From the NCBI GenBank assembly GCA_002353935.1, contig DEKP01000011.1, positions 5,799 to 69,798 on the forward strand: DNA of 64,000 nucleotides. The letters run 5' to 3'. The position numbers were made by a program, and so were the translations under genes. The stretch is from Ruminococcaceae bacterium UBA2719. Lineage in GTDB: Bacteria > Bacillota > Clostridia > Oscillospirales > Acutalibacteraceae. This document shows, in pieces, positions 16,938-25,300 of the stretch. The stretch's first letter is position 1; every line of letters begins with the position of its first letter. The notes under the pieces are model-generated. The model worked only from the letters and a program-made list of their open reading frames with translations. It ran no database searches and was not told the origin of the DNA.

Positions 16938-18539
16938 ATGCGATATGCAATAGACCGTTTAAATGCTGGATTTGAAATGGAAGTATGTGCAGATGATTTT
17001 GACGGAGAGTATTCGGTTCGGCTTTCAAACAGGTTTTTTTGTCCGGAATGCGGCGAATCTGTTTTCTGGAAATCAAAAGGTGGAAGAAAAACCAGAAATG
17101 AGTTTTCACACTATCGAAACTCTTCTCAAGCACCTAAATGCGACAAGCGAGTAGACGGGAATTCGAGCTTATATGTTTATCAACGTGTCGGTTTGCCTAT
17201 GAAGATTGCTCGTAGAGGCAACACCTTTTTTCTTTACATGAGTTTTCCTGCGATCAGTAACACGTTAATAGAAACTGCTATCAATCAAAAAGCAAAAGTA
17301 ACTATATCTACAACTATATCTACAAACAGATTATCAAAATCGTTCCCTGTGAATTTTACATATTTTCAAGCAGACAAACAAACCTTGCTGCCGCTTGATT
17401 TTGTTCCGATAGGCAACAACTATTCTGTCTCTGTTAGCAGTACGATAGGTTTGTCTCAGCTAAAACAAAAATGGTCGGATTATTCAGACGGGTTTTCATA
17501 TGCAGGAGCTATTTTCACCAACGAGGATGACGGAGCCCGAAAGGTTCGTCGCGGAGATAGCATTACAACAGGAAAACAGTATTATTTAATATCAAAAGAT
17601 TACCGACCTGATTACGAGGAGATAAAAATCACTTCTATCGGAAAAATCACACTAAATAACAGCAGCTTCAATGTATATGAAATGGAAGTTAATGTATCGG
17701 TGTATGATAAGTATCTATACACAAGCATAAGCAACCACCTCAAACAATGCTTTGGCGTTTGGTTATTGGAAACCGTTCCGGAATTGATCCCACTGTGGCC
17801 GCCGGTTACCGATCAGGACGTCTCTGTACCCGTTACCGATCGCGGTTCTATAATATGCGCTGTATCAAGTGGCAATAGTACACCAAGGGTGTTTCACTAC
17901 GAAAGAAACAGAGCGATCACTGTTCCAATCAAAAGTGATGAAAGCGAAAACAATACGGTTGAATTGCCGCTATATCATCAACAGGCTACTATTGTTTCTG
18001 TTGACAGAAAATATGTCGGACGTGAAGCTGTTTTTTTCAAGAGACCTATTGATTATAACGGCTGTGGTTACGATATTTCCTTGCTAAGCAACAATGGCAA
18101 TTTAATCTCAGAAAATGATCCTATCTCAAAAACGCATAGAAAAAATGCAATTGTTCAGACAAATGCGAAATTTGAGCTATATCTTAAAACCAGAGATTTT
18201 GTTATCACACATCTGTCAATCAGAGAAACTCAAATCCGTTTCCCCGATTGCGATCATCTGCAAGAGATTATTTTCACTGTTGAACAAGGAATAGTCAAAA
18301 AAATTGCTCTTCAAAACAGCCGACCAACTGAGCATTTGTTAAAGTCCCAAACTCCGGTAATCAACACGATCAAATCTTCTGATTACGTACCAATACCGCG
18401 TTGGGTAGGATATCTTCTGTCGGAATGGAAGAAAAACGGTGATATCAAAACGGTCCAGGAAGTTTCATCATTCTTTAATCAAGGTAAAATGCCGTATCAG
18501 CTTTTAAAAGAAATGATGAACTACTTGTTTTTGGAATAA
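16938..18539 (+). CDS. Unrecognised 533-aa protein with zinc-finger-like N-terminus (helicase operon gene 1)
   Basis: I do not recognise the whole protein. Near the N-terminus Cys35, Cys38, His58 and Cys68 sit in a CPECG-x(19)-H-x(9)-C arrangement, resembling the zinc-binding head of CoiA-like competence proteins (CPECG ... HF/YxH). The rest is beta-rich with alternating hydrophobic residues and no visible nuclease, kinase or methylase motif. A short helical tail (about 490-533) ends the protein. First gene of an operon with a coiled-coil protein, a 344-aa protein and a giant helicase, so a role in nucleic-acid recognition is plausible (inference). In position and size it could correspond to DruB of type I Druantia, but that is untested. 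Confidence 0.55.
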   Translation: MRYAIDRLNAGFEMEVCADDFDGEYSVRLSNRFFCPECGESVFWKSKGGRKTRNEFSHYRNSSQAPKCDKRVDGNSSLYVYQRVGLPMKIARRGNTFFLYMSFPAISNTLIETAINQKAKVTISTTISTNRLSKSFPVNFTYFQADKQTLLPLDFVPIGNNYSVSVSSTIGLSQLKQKWSDYSDGFSYAGAIFTNEDDGARKVRRGDSITTGKQYYLISKDYRPDYEEIKITSIGKITLNNSSFNVYEMEVNVSVYDKYLYTSISNHLKQCFGVWLLETVPELIPLWPPVTDQDVSVPVTDRGSIICAVSSGNSTPRVFHYERNRAITVPIKSDESENNTVELPLYHQQATIVSVDRKYVGREAVFFKRPIDYNGCGYDISLLSNNGNLISENDPISKTHRKNAIVQTNAKFELYLKTRDFVITHLSIRETQIRFPDCDHLQEIIFTVEQGIVKKIALQNSRPTEHLLKSQTPVINTIKSSDYVPIPRWVGYLLSEWKKNGDIKTVQEVSSFFNQGKMPYQLLKEMMNYLFLE

Positions 18540-18568
18540 TAACTGTCAAGAAAAAGAGGCTATTCATA

Positions 18569-21337
18569 ATGGATGAGAAAAAATACATAGAAATTGATTT
18601 AACAAAACTGGATAGATCAGAGATCAGTTATATTTGTGAATTGATTACGCCACAAATTATACGGCAATTTTTCAAAAAAGAATCACGATTTTTCAATCGT
18701 ATTAAACCCGGATATCGCGCCTCAAACCTTTCTGACAAAGAGGCTATCAAATTGCTTTGCAGTAATGCTACAGATGGGGTTGCTGCAAACTTAATTATTG
18801 GCTTTCTAAATTCTAAGCTAGCAGAAATAAATGAATACTGTGCAGATTTGGAGAAGCAGGGATACCCGCATGAAAAAGCGAAAATGATCACATTATCAAA
18901 GAGCCTTTTCTTAGACAGGGTTGGGTTATATTTTAAGATTTGCGGAGAGGAATATTCAGAAGAGTATATTGCGCTGGCAGAAGAAATGGTAGCGTTCTTC
19001 AAAAGCTACGATGAAAATAATGATGAACCTTCTAAAAATGCACCGGACTCGGAAGAATTGACTAAACTACGTCAAGAAGTATCGGAATTAACTCAATTAA
19101 ATGAAGAACTGCAACAAACTATTCATGAAAAAAATAGTGAATACTTGCAAGGGCAGCAAACGATACAAGAGTTGACAGATAAGTTCGATGTGCTGAACGA
19201 TGAATTCCTCACTGTTCAGTCTCTGAAAACGGAATTAATTGAAAAAAAAGCAGCCTTACAGGCTGAAGTTGATCGTTTGAACTCACTTTATCGTTTGCAC
19301 GATGAAGAACGAAAAGATATATTTAGCAGCGAATATAAGCATCATTCTATATGTAAAGTTTATTATGATTGGAATAAGAATCGTTGGCTTTCGAGAATAG
19401 CAGATATACACGACGGAAGGATTTCGATATTTGAAAAAGATGATTCTTTACCGCATTATTTCGACAACAGAGATAAGCTGTATTGGAAAGACGGTCCCGA
19501 AGAAGAAGGCGCTATTGGTGTATGGCAATGGAATGCCGTTGAAAATAAAACAACTCCCGGAAAAGATTACGTTACAACTACGTATGTTCAAAACGCTTCA
19601 TTCATTGAGGTCATAGAGTTTTCTGATTGCCATTCTTATGAAGATCTGGCATCCGCATTAATCAGCAAGGAAATTCTGTCGAATGTCGCGGAAAAGGTTT
19701 TTGTTGTGTGCCGTGACGCAGATGGACAGTTGATAGGATTACTCATTAGAAAGCGCGATTTAACAATTAACAGCGGATCAGCAAAACTGAAATCAAAGGT
19801 ATTTACTCTGCCCGGATATGAATTGTCAAGCGCCGATATTATACCAATCGGCGAAAGAAAAATATACTCTTTTACGGCAGCGGGAATGCCTAACAGAATT
19901 ATTCAGATAAGAAACCCGATTGCAGTTGCAAAAGAAATCATTCTCTCACGCGCCACTCTTTCTGCCCTTAGAAATCTTGGACTCACAAAAAGAGAAGCCC
20001 AAAATTGCCAGGCGTTCTTAAAAGACCTTCCTGTTCAAACGATATACGACGATCTTTCCGATGCTTACTCCTGCTCGAGCGATGAAGCACAACAATATGT
20101 TTCAGAGTTTATTGTACGAGCGGATTCATATTTAACCGAAACCGATTTGGATACCACGACACTTGCCGCTGCGGTAGAACGCAGCAGCGCCTTACAAGAG
20201 CGTTGCAAAAAGTTTTTGACCGAAGAATGGCAAAAGGAAAACGCGGAAAAGCTGTCAGCCGCGCAAAGTGAGCTTGAGAATATCCAAACACAGTTGACTG
20301 AAAAAACAGAAAGTATTCAGCGCTCCGAAGAGGAATTGCGTGTTTTGGAACAAAAGAAAGCTGGAATACAGGAGGATATCGATCATCAGATTGCTTTTGC
20401 TGAGGAAGTCAAAGCAAACGTGCAAAAGCATATCACCGATGCGAGACAAAATGCATCTCAATTTATCAGCGATATGGCGTTTATATCCCCAGTTATGTCG
20501 ACGCCTTCAGTTGCTACAAACGATAATAAGGTTTTATTCAGCCGGATACTTATTGGAGAACAGGGCGAAGAAATCACTGACAGAGATGATTTTGCGGAAG
20601 CATTAGGTGGAAATCTTGAAGCAATCGGTTATGAAGAGAATGTCGCCATTGACATGGCTGAAACGATCCTGTTTTGCATTGAGAACGGATTGCCTGTGGT
20701 CTGTGGAACGAACGCCTCAAACATTTCCGACTGTGTGGCAGCAATGTTCGGAAATGCTGTTCACCATGCTTTCTTGCGATTAAACCAAGATAATTGTCAG
20801 CAGCTTTGCGATGAAATTGTTGCGGCGTCTCAAAAGCATATCAGTGTAGTATTGATTAACGGCGCTTTTGATGGGCTAAGCTTTAATTTCTTTAATGAAT
20901 TATTGCTGCGATTATCGCCATATAAAGACCGTGTTGTTTTACTCTTTTCACTGAACGATATTCCTTGCCGTATGATCCCTAAAACCGTATGGAACCGAAC
21001 CATGTTTATTGACGGAGACGACGGCTTCACAGGATTTAGCACTCAATTGATTCAAATACATCAATCGGAACCAATGGTAAATCAACCGATCACTCAGGAT
21101 GCTTTCAAATCCGCAAGAAAACTGCTTCGTCCTTTTGAAAAGATCATTGACAATCAAGCGCTCGCGCACTACGCTGCTTTTATGGCATTGAACGATTGCG
21201 GGATTAAGGACAAAACCATTATGTGGCAAATTCTATTGCATGCGCTTAACCTCGGAAGCAAAGATCAAATCACCGAATTCCTCGATTCGGCAGGAATAGA
21301 AGAAAGCGACTGCAAAGGCTTTATGAGATATATGTGA
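18569..21337 (+). CDS. 922-aa coiled-coil protein with a degenerate AAA+-like C-terminal domain (helicase operon gene 2)
   Basis: No family recognised. Helical N-terminus (1-150), strong coiled coil (about 160-247), a beta-rich central part (about 260-450), a helical block, a second coiled coil (about 535-622) and a C-terminal domain (about 650-922). The C-terminal domain follows the order of a McrB/AAA+ ATPase. A strand plus GTNASNIS (713-720) stands where the P-loop should be, then SVVLING (759-765) at Walker B, then VVLLFSLND (789-797) at sensor 1, then a helical lid. The P-loop Lys/Thr and Walker B Asp/Glu are absent, so it would not hydrolyse ATP. It starts 29 bases after gene 1 and stops 7 bases before gene 3. 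A scaffold or dead regulatory subunit is my inference. Confidence 0.5.
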   Translation: MDEKKYIEIDLTKLDRSEISYICELITPQIIRQFFKKESRFFNRIKPGYRASNLSDKEAIKLLCSNATDGVAANLIIGFLNSKLAEINEYCADLEKQGYPHEKAKMITLSKSLFLDRVGLYFKICGEEYSEEYIALAEEMVAFFKSYDENNDEPSKNAPDSEELTKLRQEVSELTQLNEELQQTIHEKNSEYLQGQQTIQELTDKFDVLNDEFLTVQSLKTELIEKKAALQAEVDRLNSLYRLHDEERKDIFSSEYKHHSICKVYYDWNKNRWLSRIADIHDGRISIFEKDDSLPHYFDNRDKLYWKDGPEEEGAIGVWQWNAVENKTTPGKDYVTTTYVQNASFIEVIEFSDCHSYEDLASALISKEILSNVAEKVFVVCRDADGQLIGLLIRKRDLTINSGSAKLKSKVFTLPGYELSSADIIPIGERKIYSFTAAGMPNRIIQIRNPIAVAKEIILSRATLSALRNLGLTKREAQNCQAFLKDLPVQTIYDDLSDAYSCSSDEAQQYVSEFIVRADSYLTETDLDTTTLAAAVERSSALQERCKKFLTEEWQKENAEKLSAAQSELENIQTQLTEKTESIQRSEEELRVLEQKKAGIQEDIDHQIAFAEEVKANVQKHITDARQNASQFISDMAFISPVMSTPSVATNDNKVLFSRILIGEQGEEITDRDDFAEALGGNLEAIGYEENVAIDMAETILFCIENGLPVVCGTNASNISDCVAAMFGNAVHHAFLRLNQDNCQQLCDEIVAASQKHISVVLINGAFDGLSFNFFNELLLRLSPYKDRVVLLFSLNDIPCRMIPKTVWNRTMFIDGDDGFTGFSTQLIQIHQSEPMVNQPITQDAFKSARKLLRPFEKIIDNQALAHYAAFMALNDCGIKDKTIMWQILLHALNLGSKDQITEFLDSAGIEESDCKGFMRYM

Positions 21338-21344
21338 GGCTGAT

Positions 21345-22379
21345 ATGGATGACAAGCTTCTTCGCAGAATGGCGGAAGATTTAAAAATATCACCATACAA
21401 AAATGAATACTATTTCGATTTTGAATGCCGCGTGATTTATTCCGCAATGGCTTCATGGATCAAAGCTGTCTGTATGGATAAATCGGTATTGGCACAGGCT
21501 GAACAATCCGATACAATTGAGGGAGTCAGCAAAGTACATGTTCTGAACAAATGCAAGCCCGTGTTGGATGAATTGCTGAAACGATTTCCAAGTACAAAAG
21601 CATGGTTTGAGATTCATGATAAGCACTACAAGAATGCTGTAGAGTTTATCCGTTCATCCCTTTTAAGCAGCGGCGAATTGGTGAATGTGGGGTTTGATAC
21701 CCAAATTGCACTTGCAAAGCAAGAGCAGCAACCATTAACTCCGGTATTGAAACGGTGTAAAGGGATTGTTTTGGATCCTAATTGTTTTTACTCCGGAATA
21801 GCTGCATTAGCACAGACTGCTCCAAAAGAAGATTTTCAGCTGGAACAGCTGATTTCAGCGAAAGAATGGTTTTTAGAGTATATCAAAAACGCGTGGTGGA
21901 AACCGGAATCATCCGATCGGGAAGCGGTCAGCTTTTTTAACCCGTATTACCGTTCCAAAAGTAATGCCTACTCGTGGCAGGATATGCCTCCAAAGCCTGT
22001 GAAGGAAATCGTACTGTTTCGGCGTATTATCAATAAATACGACCGCGAATACGTGCTGTATCATACGATTGAAAAAAAGATTCATCGGATCGATCCTGTT
22101 TTTAAGGACTTCCGAGAATACAGGAGAATCATTATGGGGATGCGTGCTTTCGCAGATAATCCGGTTCCCATGACTGCGACACACTTCGCAGACCATACAG
22201 CTGTTTCGATGAATGTCCATCTCCCAAGAAAAGAATTCCTATTGTTGAAGACCTACGCATGGCCTCAAAGAGGAATCATGGATAAACTTAACTGGAATAT
22301 GCCGCATATCGTTTGGGATTACCTAAAACCATATTTTTTATCACTGGAAATGCAAATAACGGAGGAAAAGCATGGATAA
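21345..22379 (+). CDS. Unrecognised 344-aa protein (helicase operon gene 3)
   Basis: No domain recognised. Soluble and mixed alpha/beta, rich in aromatic residues and basic patches (KEIVLFRRIINKYDREY, FREYRRIIMGMR). No Walker, nuclease (PD-ExK, HNH) or zinc motifs are apparent. GTGAGG precedes the ATG. Its last 8 bases overlap the helicase gene, so the two are translationally coupled and probably made in fixed ratio. The conserved-looking basic/aromatic character would suit DNA or protein binding, but this is only an impression. Confidence 0.5.
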   Translation: MDDKLLRRMAEDLKISPYKNEYYFDFECRVIYSAMASWIKAVCMDKSVLAQAEQSDTIEGVSKVHVLNKCKPVLDELLKRFPSTKAWFEIHDKHYKNAVEFIRSSLLSSGELVNVGFDTQIALAKQEQQPLTPVLKRCKGIVLDPNCFYSGIAALAQTAPKEDFQLEQLISAKEWFLEYIKNAWWKPESSDREAVSFFNPYYRSKSNAYSWQDMPPKPVKEIVLFRRIINKYDREYVLYHTIEKKIHRIDPVFKDFREYRRIIMGMRAFADNPVPMTATHFADHTAVSMNVHLPRKEFLLLKTYAWPQRGIMDKLNWNMPHIVWDYLKPYFLSLEMQITEEKHG

Positions 22380-25300
22380 ATACAGTGTCAAAAATACCCA
22401 TGACGCTCTAAAAAATAAACTGATTGACTATATCAATACCGAGTATCTCGGAAAAAACGACGCTCTGCGCAAGGCTTGCCGTGGTGAACTGCAAAAAAGC
22501 GGTATGCTGTACCAAGAACCGTTTATCGAGGCCAATCCCGCCTATGTGACCGTTACAGACGGAATAAAAAACGCCGATTTACCGGACACTGTGAAAGATA
22601 CGCTGAGCGCTATGGCTGAAATGGATTTGGGTGTATTTAAGAATCCTTATCAGCATCAGATAGAATCACTGGAAGCGTTTTACCGAGGGGAGGATTTGTT
22701 TGTCGCTACAGGCACCGGCTCCGGTAAAACTGAATGTTTTATGTGGCCGATGGTAACTAAATTAGTGAACGAGCAGATACAGTCACTCGATACTTGGGCG
22801 ACACGCGGTATCCGTGCAATTATGCTTTATCCGATGAACGCACTGGTATCGGATCAACTGGGGCGTCTCAGACGCATGATAGGAAACGGCGAGAATGGAT
22901 TCCATGCGTTGCTAGAAAAAATCGCACCCAATTGTCGAGTACCTCAGTTTGGAATGTATACGGGCAGAACGCCTTACGCAGGTGCTCCCAATGAAGCTAA
23001 GAACAAAGACCTTGCTGCAACACTTGAAAAAGACATTCTCAATCAAGATAGCGACGTAAAGGACAAGCTCAAAGAAATCGGAAAATATCCCTCAAAGCAA
23101 GATTTAGCATCCTTTATCAACAGATTGAAAACCAATGAAACAATTTTGACAGACGAACTTGACGCTGAATTGATTACCCGCCATGAGATGCAACAATTTT
23201 GTCCGGATATTTTAATCACCAACTATTCGATGTTGGAATATCTGCTTATGCGTCCGATAGAAAAGTCGATTTGGGAAAACACGAAAAACTGGCTGAATAA
23301 GAATCCCGAAAACAAACTGCTTTTCATTATTGATGAAGCACATATGTACCGAGGTTCTTCCGGCGGTGAAGTCGCATTATTGGTCAGGAGGGTTTTGAAC
23401 AAGCTCGACATCAAGCGTGACCGAGTGCAATTTATTCTGACAAGTGCCAGTATTCCGTCAGGCGAAAAAAAGGAGCGTCAGGTAATTCAGTTCGCCTGTA
23501 ATCTCAGTGCACAAAGAACAGAAAGCCATTGTTTCCGATTGATCAAAGGAAATCAAGAAAAAATTACATTTAATGGTACTGAATTTGATCCATCCGTTTT
23601 TGACGATTATGATATTGATGCGTTACAGCAGGATTGGGAAATCAAGAAAAACGCTGTAAAGGATTTTGGTACGCGGGCAGGCTTCTCGTTAAATTGTGAT
23701 TTTGAGAAGGAAACGTCTGTTGAGCACTGGTTATATACTCAACTTATCAATTGTAATCCGATGCTCCGTATCATGCATCAAACCAGAGGACATGCCACAA
23801 GCTTTACAGATTTGTCCGCAGCGGCATTTCCCGACGCGGATCAATCGGTCTCTGAAAAAGCAACAAGTGCGCTTCTGGCAATTGCGCCTTTTGCGAAGAA
23901 TGAGAACGGCAATGTGCTATATCCGGCACGTCTGCACATGATGTTCCGTGGTTTGCAGGGAATTTACGCATGTATTAATCCTTCATGCTCCTGCAAGAAC
24001 CATTCTTCGGAGGAACTTGGATTTGGAAGGATATATCTCAACAAACCTGGGAACAGGTGCAAATGCGGCGGAATGATCTATGAACTGTTGAACGAACGTA
24101 CCTGCGGAGCGTTGTTGATCAAGGGTTACGTTAATGATTCAGAACCTTCCAATCCTTTTGTCTGGAACGAAGTTGGCGTACAGTTTTCGAAACACATGAA
24201 GGAAGTACACTTCTATTTGATTCCTAATGATGGTAGTTATAAACGCGCCGGAAAAGATTCGGTTGGTTGGATCAATGTTGTCACAGGAAGGCTGGATAAT
24301 CAGTATGACCATTCCGGCGAAGACAGTTACATACAGGTTGCTTACCGAAATATTGAAGTAAGTGGTCATCCAAATATTTGGACATTCAGTACCTGCCCTA
24401 AATGCGATAAACAGTTTTTTACAGCTACTGACTTCCGCACAAAAGGCAATGAACCGTTTTATAATATGGTATCGGAACAGTTCCACATACAGCCACCCGT
24501 TCCGAGATATCGAGATTTGATAAACCAAGGCAGAAAAGTGCTTCTATTCTCCGACAGCCGCCAACGTGCCGCTGTACTGGCAAGAGATTTGACAAAAGCG
24601 GCAGATGTCGATGCTATGAGAAAAGCACTTGTGGTGGCCGCCAAAGAATTACAGGAATGGTCAGCAGATAACCATAAACTACCTACACTCAATCTACTTT
24701 ACGTTGTCTTCCTTAAAGTTGCTTATGAGAATCATTTGCAGTTTTTCTACAGCAACAGTGAAAAGAAACTGGCAGATGACGTACATGAAATCGGCGAGAA
24801 ATACGAAAGGAAGCATGGCAATCTCAAATACACCGCATTAAGTAAAAAGTTTAAATCAATACCGCCGCAGTATTACGAGCATATGTTGATTCAGATGTGT
24901 GACAGTTTCCGTTCGTTAACTGACATTGGCTTGTGTTGGTTGGAACCCTGCGATATTGATGATGACACCTTTGATGAGATTGAGGAACTCTTTGATGAAA
25001 ACGATATTGATATAACAACAGAGCAGTTTTTCGTTTTGTTCGCAGCATGGGCGGCAGAGATCATGACGTCGTATTATGCTCTTGGTTCCGAAATCGATGA
25101 TGATATCCGCAAAAGCATTACACCGTATTATCAGAGATTAGGCGTTGAGGAAGGTAAAGAAATTCCCTCGCGTATTCAAAAAATCTTGAAAGCACAAAGT
25201 TACACAAAGGAGCAGATCTCCGTTATCGCACAGGCACTCTCAAAGTTTTTGGTGCGCGGCGAAGGTACCTCCAACAAATATCTGAATCTTGATGCGGTAG

